DNA from: Labyrinthula sp. Ha
Taxonomy: Eukaryota; Sar; Bigyra; Labyrinthulida; Labyrinthulaceae
Assembly: GCA_015227615.1 (NCBI GenBank)
Contig: JAALGZ010000003.1
Location: 1,116,001 to 1,180,000, forward strand
Length of the DNA: 64,000 nt
Reading direction: 5' to 3'
Position 1 is the stretch's first letter. Each line of letters opens with the position of its first letter. The notes under the pieces were generated by a model. The model did no database searches. It was given only the letters and a program-made list of their open reading frames with translations, and was not told where the DNA came from. This document shows positions 13,601 to 23,798 of this stretch, one piece after another. Position numbers and translations under genes: made by a program.

Positions 13601-15102
13601 CGAAAAAGAGCTCAAAGCTTTAGAAGAACGAAAGGTTCTCAAAGTGATTAATCGCTCTGAACTTCCTGAAAATGCTTACGTTGGAAAATGCACGATGCTT
13701 GTGAAACAAAAACGCAATGGGAGTTTCAAAGCAAGATGTGTTTACAATGGAAGATCTCAGAAATTCAAAATTACACCTTACCGCAGTTCTCCTACCTTAG
13801 ACTACAACAGTCTTGCAGTTGCACTAGCAGTTGCAGCTCGAAGACAGTTCCATTTTAACACTTTAGATGTTAGTACCGCATTCTTGTACGCGGATCTACC
13901 TGCTGGCACTACACTCTACTGTGAAATCCCTGATGGACATGAACTGAAACATGACAAGACTAAAGTAATGAAGATTGAGAAAGCACTTTACGGTCTGAAG
14001 GAAAGTCCCAAGCTTTGGTTTGACAATGTTTCTGCTACAATTCAAAAACTTGGATTCAAACAAGCGATCTTTGACGAGTGTGTCTTCTACAAGAAAGATT
14101 CAATTACTTTACTTTACGTTGATGATGTGCTGATTCTCGGTACAAAACAAGAAATTACAAACTTCTCAAAACAGTTTGGGAAAACTTACAAAATTACACT
14201 AGGAACACTAGATCAGAAAACAGACTTCTTAGGAGTTAACATTGAAAGAAAACCCAATGGAGACTACCAAATTAACCAAACCAAACACATTGAGAAAATT
14301 TTAGAAAAATTCAAGGATTTCAAGACTAAAGACAAATTTACATCATTTCCTTCTACTTTCGCTGAGACCGTTAAGAACAATTCCAATGGTCAAAGCATTA
14401 AATTTCCGTACAGAGAATTGCTTGGATCTTTAATTTACTTACGGCTTACAAGATTTGATTTACTCTACGCGTTACATGCGCTTAGTCAACTTTCTGAACA
14501 CGTGACAAATTTTGCAGTAAAACCAATTCTCACCACATTAGGCTACATTAGTAGAACAAAACATTAAGAACGAATTTTTTACTCAGATCAATCAAATGGT
14601 GAAATTACATTTCTTGCCTTTTGTGATGCTGAATGGGCCTTTAACTCACTTAACAGAAAAATTGTTAGTGCTAACTTCATTTACTTTGGTCAATCGCTCA
14701 TTTCTTGCGGAAGTTCAAGACAGAATACAGTTCCTACCTCTGATGCCGGAGCTGAGCTTATTGAAATTTACAACACAGCAAAACATTTGTAAGAAATTTA
14801 CGGATTGTGTCTGGATTTAGATTGCAAATTCAAGCTACCTTCAGTGATTTTTACAGATTCACTTAGTTCAAATAAAACCTTAGAAAATACAGCTTCTTCA
14901 AAGTAAAAACACATGAGTGTCGCAATTCATTTCTCAAAAGGACTCACTCGTTCAGGAAAACTAAAGGTGATTTTCATTGAACGCGAATTCAACATTGCTG
15001 ATCTTCAAACGAAACAAAATCCAAGAGCTGAGTTTGAAAAACTTTGGAACATGACTCATTTAAGGATGAAGTGGCAGCATTTGAAAATCAAAGAACACCA
15101 CA

Positions 15103-15404
15103 TGGACTCAGACACAAAGCAGTCCCGTGTACGACTCTCTCCTTACTGACTGCTTACACTTTAAATAGTTATAATACAATATTACATTACCGCACAAGTG
15201 GTGCAACTTTACATAATACATCTTTACTAATATATAAGCACCGGAAACAACCTATCGTAAAATCCCAATATCTCAACAAATATTGGGAGTTAGAAGACGC
15301 TGCTTATATCATTTTAAAGCTCTGTTCAAACAATTTTGGGTTATTTAACCATATATATACGTATCCTTTTACAGCTATAGACGATGCGGACAATTACTTG
15401 TCTA
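15103..15404 (+). repeat. 3' LTR of the copia-type element
   Basis: Partner of the repeat at 10350-10638, with the same order of landmarks including TATATAAGC at about 15235 and GATGCGGA at about 15383. It begins with TG in TGGACTCAGACAC, which suggests the true LTR edge. Confidence 0.75.
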
Positions 15405-17449
15405 AATCACGCACACAAAAACCCACTAGATTGTACCCTTTGGTAAGAAATCCGTTATTTTCAAAGATTTGTGTAGATTAGTCTTTATTATTTTACTTTA
15501 AATCATGCTAGCTAATATATTGAGAGTCATATAGCATAGGATATTAGTCAATTACTCCTGGAATCTTAGAAGTACCATTAAGGCGACCTCTCTTTATGCT
15601 GTAGTAGTTATTTTGGGGAACTAACTTTGATTCTTAATTAAGAAAAGCCAATGCTCAGATAAAAGAGTTTGTGCATTCAAATCTTGGAATACTTAGCTAC
15701 AAACACTTGAAATCTAATAGAAACAACTAGGAAAGCCACAAGCTAGTCTACTCTTCGTTATTTGAGTATTGTGTCAATATTTCTCCTAGTTTCACTTTGG
15801 TTTGTGCTATTTAATAAATAGATAGTACTTGAGCATAGGAGAGTAATAAGTTGCCCAGGTTATCCTAAGGGAAATCCTAGGAAAGGTTATCGTCATGTCT
15901 TTGGAGCATTTTGGTAAATTAAGAATCAATCTAAATGATAAGAAACCAACGAAAGATAAAAGTCGATTGTGGTATTCGCGAGTTGGGATACTTGATTACA
16001 GTCACTTATATATATTAATACATACTTTCGGAACATTATCGTTCAGTCTCAACTTAGTTTACTTGGTATTTTTTAAGTATCTTGGGCAAACTATCTATTC
16101 TTTGTGTCGATATGTGACTCCTCCTGCGTCACCAGCTAAATCGAGTTCTTGTACTTCCGGGCTATTCTTGCCTTGACTAACAACAAGTCTGCGATATTCA
16201 AAGGTGAAATTAATCAACTAACGAAAAAATTGCAAACAAAATAACAATAATTACCGTTATTGCCACTGTAAATAAATAAATTAAACAGCAAAAGAACGAT
16301 TCTTGCTTTAAATATTAACCATACCAGCCAAATCCAAAATACCATTTTCTATTTCAGTTATTTCCTCTGATCGTGGTACTGACACACTCTCTTAGGTTGA
16401 AAGGTATAAAAGGTTAAATTCAGCTCTTCTGTTGATTTTTGTTGAGCTGGAGCTCACACATTGTGTCAGGGTTTACTTGCCTAAAGCTCAAGAAAACGAA
16501 GAAAGTTTGTTAGGGGAAATACACGTAAAGAGCCTAGGTACCCGGATATTTATTTATCCTTCAATGTGTCGTGGCATACACCGTGTGAAAAAGTTTCAAC
16601 ATTGGATCTAGTGTAGCGTTAGAACCAGGAGGAACGCAGTAGCAGCCCGCTGTAACATACCACTTAAGAGATATTATATGGAGATTATTAGATAATAGTT
16701 CAAAGTGAACTGATTGGTGGACAGAACTCGTCATCACTATGCCGGATTAGGTCATACGCGAAAATCAAGAAGCACGAAATAATAGAAATAACGGATACTA
16801 GATAAAAGATAAAAGGATAAAGTTACCAGGTTTGTTGTTACCAGAACACGCGAAAAGGCCAACTAATACTATGAAACGAATTCAGATTAGTGCAGATGAT
16901 AGGAACCAGGCTATTCTCAACCAATTGATCCAGGAACGCACATCCACAAGGCTATCTATCCCAAGAGAAAATACTAGATAGATTCATTAGTGAAGTAGTT
17001 ACGAGAGTAACAATAGGCCTCTACAGCACATAAGTCGGGTAGTCTAACGCAATGATAAAGTTTTGGGCAAGAGTATGCACAAAATAGGTTCTTTGTCATT
17101 GAGTAAACTAGATCCAAAAAATACTATTCAACCTGTTTCATCTATCATATTTAGACTCACTTTTGGCTATAAGCAAAAAGACCATACTGGCTCTACATAG
17201 TGTTAAGTAATAGTGGCGCTTCATTCCCAGGTTTTTTTTATTCTTCCATCTTTTCCCCGTACAAAAGTTACTTGTGAGTACAGTTATGTTCGCATATATT
17301 TCGCGTAATTTATCCAAACCTAGATTCCGTATTGGTCGTCACCCTCTTACTTTTTGTTCTTGGACTAATATGTTCAGAGAACCAAAACGAGAATACGAGA
17401 ACAGCAGATAAACAGACTTATCTGGTTCCAATGGATTCTATTTAAAATG
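15405..17449. other. gene-poor stretch after the copia element
   Basis: A 93-codon open frame near 15.9 kb has two hydrophobic stretches but no recognisable motif, and I do not call it a gene. Nothing else stands out. Confidence 0.4.
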
Positions 17450-18350
17450 ACACCAATTCAAAAAAGGAGAAAACCTTCCAGTATGAAGCTTCAAACTCAA
17501 AGCTAGGGGAAACCCTTTTGAAAAACCATAATCTTGCAACCAGCGTTTCTGGATCAGGTACCAAGTAAGAAATTACAAATTAAGAGATCTCAGAAGCGTA
17601 CCACAAAAGGCAAGAAAACGCATAGTGAACCCTACCCGATACAAAAGCAAGAACAATAAGTTTGAGTCACTTAAGCTAGGTCTTGATCTATTTCTACTTT
17701 TCCTCAGGTTACAGATTAATTGATTTTTCTTGCGTAAGTTCTTCGTGTCTCATGATGTAGCATTCTTGATGACCTGCTTGAACCCTACAGCTCACTTACA
17801 AACACACCAAACTATCAGCTTCGCAAAATAATCGATCACGAATTCTCGGATGACTTAATTTTTCTTTAAGACAAGATGCTGGTTTTGTACGTACTGCCGG
17901 AACCTTCACCCCTACTAGGAAAACTTATGATTCCCCTTGAAACTGTTACATATTAACCTAGCCAAACATGAAAACGGATCCACCTCGGAAACTTAAATAA
18001 CTATTGGTGGAATAAATTTGAGCTAAGTATAGTAGTCATAAGGCTGTTCAAATCTTTCGTTCAACAAGCCAATCAAGTTAAGATTCTGCACATTGATTCC
18101 AGCTTATACTATTTCATGCACAGATCTTGCATAGCAGAGCTATCTACTGCGACATTTTAACTGTGGTAAACATCTAGGATAATCAAGCTATTCCACCAAA
18201 AAAATATAAGAGCGAAGTTACTCAGGCATTGTATCGGTATTAAAATTTAGGTTTGGTCCCTTTTGATGTTCCAGTCGAAGGGATATACAAGTTCAAGAAT
18301 TCCAGTTGATAGTCCAAGTTCATTATTCAGGTCAATACGTCATCTTCAAC
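17450..18350 (+). mobile_element. Remnant of a related copia gag region (fossil)
   Basis: By eye this stretch aligns colinearly with the gag region of the element at 10.35-15.4 kb. Examples are AAGAAATTACAAATTAAG near 17.57 kb, a GATGACTTAATTTTTC block near 17.85 kb, TTCAACAAGCCAATCAAG near 18.06 kb and GGTTTGGTCCCTTTTGATG near 18.25 kb, in the same order as their counterparts at about 10.79, 11.06, 11.27 and 11.47 kb. It is far more decayed than that element, with many breaks and no surviving frame, so it is the oldest recognisable copia layer. Further decayed parts may continue to about 20 kb, but I cannot show it. Confidence 0.65.
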
Positions 18351-21300
18351 CTAGCATTGTGTTTTTCGGTTCGATGGTTTTACTTATTCTTGCTTGCTGG
18401 TTTTCTTGACTGTATTCGAGGGGAGTAACATGGATATCTAGATGAGAGCATCTCTAGCTGTTGGAGAAGTAGGGTGGTATCTAGGTGAGCGAAAAAGTGA
18501 ATTTGGAGTGGATGTTAGATCAGTTTTAGAATTTAGTTATTCCCGGCTGGTGGGCTAACTTCTGATTCCAATTTCTTAGGCATTCACTGTACAAGTTTAT
18601 TCCAAACGTATGTCTGGTGAAAAGTTCCAGAAGTCTCATATTGGTATCGTTTTTACATCTTCTTCTTTTCTTTTACCTTTCTAGCTCATTCCGGTTATTC
18701 TTTGATTCAGGACTTCGCTTTGCTTTGGATAAACCTCCGATTCAAGCTTGCACGAGGTGTGTATTGTGTGTTATATGCCTCGTATTATTCCTTCCGGTGT
18801 CATTCTTCTCGAACTTCTTTATACAGTGAAATTTTTAGGAGGTAGTATTGATCTGCTGAGGTCAAGGGGTAGCTGGCTGGGGTAAGATGGTGGGCCATTG
18901 GCAGGCGGCTATGGGTCCACTGTAGTTGTAGCTTGTATGCCTTGCATTTTTTCCAGAGCATCCAAATCTGTTATTTTCTGAGGCTCTTTTTGACCATGTC
19001 TTTCAACTTCAGGAATTTCCTTTGCACTCCTGCTCAGTAGCCTATGTGTGGTACGTAACAGTTAACTAAAATTTACGTTTGCCTCCCAATTTAGCTAAAA
19101 GTACCAGGATCCTGTAAGTTATCCCCTTGACTTCAGAGACTTTTTCATTGTCCTCTTCTGCTAGCAAACTCGTTATGCCTTTCCGCTCTATGCTGAGGAG
19201 AGATGTTGTTAATTTTGGTTCCATAGGGCTGAAAGTGTATTTATTAATTAATTTGGAAGGTTGAAGAACGTTGTTCAGTAACTCAAACTATTACAGGAAT
19301 ACAGATTTACATGCACACTATTGTAGTTGAATGCTTCCTGCTACTCTTTGATGGATAATGTTCCTTGATGAGTTAATTTCCTGTATGAGTTGTAAGCTGT
19401 AAACAGGAAATCCAAAAGACGGTTCTAGGAATTTAGTTCAAAGGCTTTTCATTATTCCACCATAGCATTAAGCTTGAAGTAAACATCTTCTATTTTTGTT
19501 TGTCTATCTACAAGGTATTTTTGGTTACGATTACTTAACTGTCAACTACATGACCCTGCCACTGCAGGATGGGCATTTACAACTTGCACGTAAAACCCCC
19601 CTCTGATACGAAGGTTACAATGGCTTCAACTTTGGTAGACGGTTTTGAAAAAAGAAACCTACATGTTGTTGGACTGTGAGGAGATGGTTATTTTGGCTTT
19701 TTCAAAGGGTTCTTGTGCCGCTCCTGATCCATTAAGAATTTTTTCCTTGGTTAAAACAAGACTAACCAAGAAAACTCTTGGGCATTCAAACCATCTTTGG
19801 TAATACAAACTAGCCTTAGGGCGTGTCTAAGCTAATTTTTACCCACTGGAAATTTGAATTGAGGTGCAAAAGGACATATTAACTCACAAGTCAACAACAT
19901 GGCACTTCCTTATGTATTTCAAAAATCCAAACACCCTTGTTCTAACTGGTCACCCTAACCCATGCTTAAATTTGAAACTTTCAGATATACCTAAAAAAAC
20001 TCTTTTTGGTTCTAAGGTTTGGTGACATTCGAGCAAGTGAAGAGACATAGCGTGAAAACTGAAGCAGTCAAACCTATAGTTTCCAAACTTATTTGTGGTT
20101 TGCTTGTTCTTAGACCATCTAATCATATTTCACCTCAAAGTAGGATTATGAAGCTGCTCCAAAGTCACTAGGAGCTGCGGTAGTAGAACCACACTCGATG
20201 ATTTCAAGAATATTAAAAATTCTGGAGGAATTAATTCTCATTTAGCCTTTTAGCAACGCATTTAAAAATCCTGAAATTCTCTTTCTTAAGTTTTAGCTTT
20301 ACTTAGAGTAAGAAAAACTGTTGTTATAATTTTTCGGCTGTTAAAGGTTCCGTAAAAGCACAATTCCATTGGAGGCCAGTTCATTTACAAATATCATCTC
20401 AGGTTTAGGGGTTAAGGTCTCTTGACAAACGTGTAATATACAGGCGGTATATTGATGGCCCCAATTAAAATTAAAGAAAATGTCACAAGGCCAGCAGAGC
20501 AAAATGTTGAAGAAAATGTGGGCAAGATTGGCGGGTCAAGATGGGAGTATTTATAAAGATGCACGGATCATGAAAGGTAGGGCGCTTTGAGGAGTGAGAA
20601 ATCTTCACATTATATTATTTTTGAGATTTCCGTTCAATAATCATGCATTCAAAACAAGAGATTAAGAAGTAGAATTTATTTTCGCAATAGACCATGAAGG
20701 ATTCTTATTCTAAACCAAAAGTTCAAGAAGGATTTCTTTGGAAAGAAAAAAGAAATGCAAGAAATATTTTTTATTTAACGCTAAGTTTTTTTGTAATGTG
20801 TAGAGCATATTACTTTCAAATTTTGATTTCAACACAGATCAACATCTTCTAAATTTCAGTATTCAAAATTAATGGTGTTTAAACTAAAATTGCATTATGC
20901 CAAACATTTTTTATTAACTTTTAAATATACTTGGAAGTATATATGTTGAAGACAAGGAAAAAGATTTTAATCCAGCCTCATTTTCATCAAGGGCCGATTC
21001 ATGGGGCCATTATTAATGGCGTGCGCTAATACAAACCTCAAGGGTTAAGTTTAGCTAAAATAAGAAGTTCATGTAATATCATTGAACCATGAGAGGAAAA
21101 CCCTATAAGATTAGCTTTTCAAATGTTATTGTTCACTTGGTACCTTGTAGCACGTTTCACTTTGCTCCCAGCCTCCTCTAAATTTTCTCCAAGTACAAAC
21201 TCCCGAATTTTAGCCATATAGTCCAAGTCTGTGCTCTGATACGTGTTAATTTTCTCTTAGTACGAGTCTTATAATGGATGATGTGGCTATTTTTGGTTTC

Positions 21301-21818
21301 ATACAGCCAATCAGATTGCGCGTGAATTCTACACGTGTGTGAAAAAAGCAAGCCCCAGGTTTAGTCATTGATTTCTCGCACTTAAATGGCTTTCTATTTT
21401 GTACATAATAGAGAAGATTTGACCTCAAAATTTTTATGTTACTAAGTATCTAGATTGCTGAGTAAGCACAGGAAATGAAGTCTTAACTTTTGTACCTACT
21501 TATATGGTGGTGTACATATTGTGCCTTTCAAGTAAAACATCGTGGCCAAATGCTGCTCGTCTAGAAACTCTCAAGATTCAGTATGAACCCACTCATACAT
21601 AATTTCAAAGTAATTGTTTTGTTAATTTAGATTTGTGTTAGTAGTTGGTAAAATGCAGCCATTTAAATATACTCTCTCCTAATCTGAGTAGCACTAGATT
21701 TTATACTTTAAATTTCAGATAGTAAACCAACTCATATTTTGCCCAAATATCTTCAAATTTGTATCAATTAATATCTGAGAAACGAGGAACAGAAAAAGAC
21801 TTCATCTAAGAGATAACA
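18351..21818. other. gene-poor stretch before RPN7
   Basis: No gene recognised. The left part may contain further remnants of the copia fossil. A CCAATCAG box occurs at 21306-21313 about 500 bp upstream of RPN7, too far and too short to assign. The RPN7 promoter should lie in the last few hundred bases. Confidence 0.4.
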
Positions 21819-23021
21819 ATGGAAATTGACTTCGGAGATTCACAGCCTTTGGATATCCCTTTGCAAGCATCTCAATTATATTTCACTTTGAAGAAACAAC
21901 TCACGTACTCTGCAGCTCATAGAACTTCACTCTTAAAGGAACTGCATTCGTTGCTCGTAGAAAATAATTTATACACTTTTGCAGTATTATGTCAAACTAA
22001 GTTTTTAGACTTGCCTGCTATGAACTTAGAGGAAATGAAAACTGAAAATGGTGAAACGTTAAAAAACCTTAAGTCATCGTTGAAAGATGCAGAGGATAAT
22101 TTGGGTGACATTGAAGTAGTTGATGCAAGTATGAAAGTTGCAAAGTTTATGCACGAAACAGCAGATATAAAAGAAGCTTTGGAAGAATACAATAAGCTTC
22201 AAAAACTGAAAGGCTTGTCATCCGGACAAAAAATTGATATTGAGTTAAAAAAAATTTTGCTCGGTTTGTTTTGGAAGGACTTTGACCTACTGAAGAGTTC
22301 TGTTGAAGAAACTGAAAGCCTGTTGGAAACTGGAGGAGATTGGGAAAGAAGAAATAAGTTTTTTGTGTATAAAGGATTCTTTTGCATGATGCGAAGAAAG
22401 TTTGAAGTTGCTGCGGAATGCTTTCAGAAAACCTTGTCTACTTTCAGTTGTACAGAGCTTTGTAGTTATCCAAAGTTTATATTGTACTCCGTTGTTTGCA
22501 ACTATTTATGTTTGAATAGAGTTGATTTCAAAAAGAAAATTATTCAGAGCTCTGAAGTTCAAAGTGTTTTTGATTCAAAGGAAATAAAGGATATACTAGG
22601 ACCCAAGGCAAAGCACTTTGAGATAAAAGAGTTTGTGCACAGCTTACAAGACACCAACTATAGCTTATTTATGTTTTGCATTTTGAATATTCATATTTTT
22701 GTTCAAAGTGATATGTATTTAAACAAGCATGCAACTTATTGGATGAAAGAAATGAGAGTCAAAGCATACAACCAATACTTGCAAAGTTATAAAACTGTTA
22801 CTTTGGAGTTGATGTCCTATGACTTCAATATTTCCCAAAAACTTTTAGATAAAGAACTGTCTATGTTTATCTCCCAAAACAGAATCCAGGCTAAGATTGA
22901 TTTAACCCAAGCAGTTGTTGAAAGCCAACAAACTGAAAACCTGAATTATCAAAAAATAATAAAACAAGGAGATTTACTATTAAATAAAGTACAACTCTTA
23001 TCTAGACTTCTAGGAAGTTAA
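21819..23021 (+). CDS. RPN7: 26S proteasome regulatory subunit RPN7/PSMD6
   Basis: Lid subunit of the 19S regulatory particle; with other PCI subunits it scaffolds the lid that deubiquitinates and feeds substrates into the proteasome. 400 residues in a single exon, close to the usual ~390. Family landmarks are GGDWERRNK at 172-180, a helical-repeat region at about 180-290 (LSTFSCTEL, LNRVDFKKK), the PCI winged helix at about 300-375 (MKEMRVKAYNQYLQSYKTVTLE, with the typical KELSMFISQNRI and KIDLTQAVVES) and the terminal IKQGDLLLNKVQLLSR. The start ATG 21819 is the first in frame and gives a full N-terminus. Its stop codon lies 12 bp inside the convergent WRKY19-type gene. Essential gene; no sign of decay. 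Confidence 0.95.
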   Translation: MEIDFGDSQPLDIPLQASQLYFTLKKQLTYSAAHRTSLLKELHSLLVENNLYTFAVLCQTKFLDLPAMNLEEMKTENGETLKNLKSSLKDAEDNLGDIEVVDASMKVAKFMHETADIKEALEEYNKLQKLKGLSSGQKIDIELKKILLGLFWKDFDLLKSSVEETESLLETGGDWERRNKFFVYKGFFCMMRRKFEVAAECFQKTLSTFSCTELCSYPKFILYSVVCNYLCLNRVDFKKKIIQSSEVQSVFDSKEIKDILGPKAKHFEIKEFVHSLQDTNYSLFMFCILNIHIFVQSDMYLNKHATYWMKEMRVKAYNQYLQSYKTVTLELMSYDFNISQKLLDKELSMFISQNRIQAKIDLTQAVVESQQTENLNYQKIIKQGDLLLNKVQLLSRLLGS

Positions 23022-23798
23022 CTTACAATGTTTAACACATAACGCACTTTTATCTCTGGCTGCCGTTTTACACCGAACTTCAACTCCTTCTATTACTTCT
23101 ACATGTGAACATCTCACACCTCCCCCATGCGAAGAACAAAAACTTGACTTTCCTCTTGCACTTTTACCGCATCCTTCAACTGAACATCTTTTCCCGCCCC
23201 CATGTCTCTTGCATCGTGAGGTGCTTCCCTGAGCTGACTTTGTACATCCTTCATGAATACATCGTTTTCCTCCACCATGCGATATACATCGGCTATTTTT
23301 TCCCCTAGCAGGTTTTGGACAACCTGGATGCAAGCACCGATACCCTCCACCGTGCTTAAAGCAACGATTGGTATTACCCTGGGCATATTTCTCACAATTC
23401 GCTTCAACACATAACTTTCTTTTATTTTTTCTTTTTGGCTTAGGTTTATTAAGCAAAGAGTTGTATTCTAGATTCACAAACTGCGAAAGAAAAGAGACAT
23501 TTTTCACAGTATTGCTTGTTAAAGCTGAAGGATGTCTCTGAAAAGTAGTGAATGGGGTTGTCTCTGTATCTTTTATACCAAGAAACTCAGCTGGCTCTCT
23601 CTTTGTCTGTACTTGCTGTTGGCTCGGATCCGGTTGCAAGAAAGAAGAGAAGAAAGAAGATGATAGCGAAGGTAAATTTATTCCAAGGGACAACGAATTT
23701 GCGAAGGGTAATCTCTTACTTGCAGAAAATCCGGTATTTGTTCCTGACAGTTGTCTCTTGATCGGAAATTGTGGAGGCTCTGAAAAGTCTGAGTTCAT
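23010..23798 (-). CDS. WRKY19-type Cys/His-repeat zinc-finger protein
   Basis: 262 residues, single exon. The first ~115 residues are low-complexity (Ser, Phe, Pro, Gln), followed by a basic patch KPKPKRKNKRK that looks like a nuclear localisation signal. Residues ~130-260 hold five tandem modules of the form C-x4-C-xK-x-A-x-G-x3-x-C-x2-H-GGG-xRC, the last one degenerate. The same module occurs in plant WRKY19 upstream of the WRKY domain and in repeat proteins of oomycetes and other algae; each probably binds zinc. No WRKY domain is present. A nuclear, possibly regulatory role is inference. The last 12 coding bases overlap the end of RPN7. Two opposed CCAAT boxes lie 70-100 bp upstream of the ATG. 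Confidence 0.85.
   Translation of the reverse strand: MNSDFSEPPQFPIKRQLSGTNTGFSASKRLPFANSLSLGINLPSLSSSFFSSFLQPDPSQQQVQTKREPAEFLGIKDTETTPFTTFQRHPSALTSNTVKNVSFLSQFVNLEYNSLLNKPKPKRKNKRKLCVEANCEKYAQGNTNRCFKHGGGYRCLHPGCPKPARGKNSRCISHGGGKRCIHEGCTKSAQGSTSRCKRHGGGKRCSVEGCGKSARGKSSFCSSHGGGVRCSHVEVIEGVEVRCKTAARDKSALCVKHCKLTS

Larger units (their letters stand above)
10350..15404 (+). mobile_element. Ty1/copia-type LTR retroelement (fossil)
   Basis: An element of about 5 kb bounded by two LTRs. Between them lie, in copia order, gag with a double zinc knuckle (CFNCGEDF... and CSYCGKPNHFAKVC, about 10.65-11.8 kb), then an integrase with its HH-CC entry and core region (about 12.1-12.9 kb), a linker, reverse transcriptase (about 13.5-14.5 kb, motifs NTLDVSTAFLYADL, KALYGLKESP, LLYVDDVLIL) and an RNase H region (to about 15.1 kb). 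Integrase before reverse transcriptase marks the copia order. The element is broken, with roughly half a dozen breaks. The LTRs agree at only about three quarters of positions by eye, so the insertion looks old. No clear target-site duplication was found, so the ends may be off by 10-20 bases. Confidence 0.92.
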
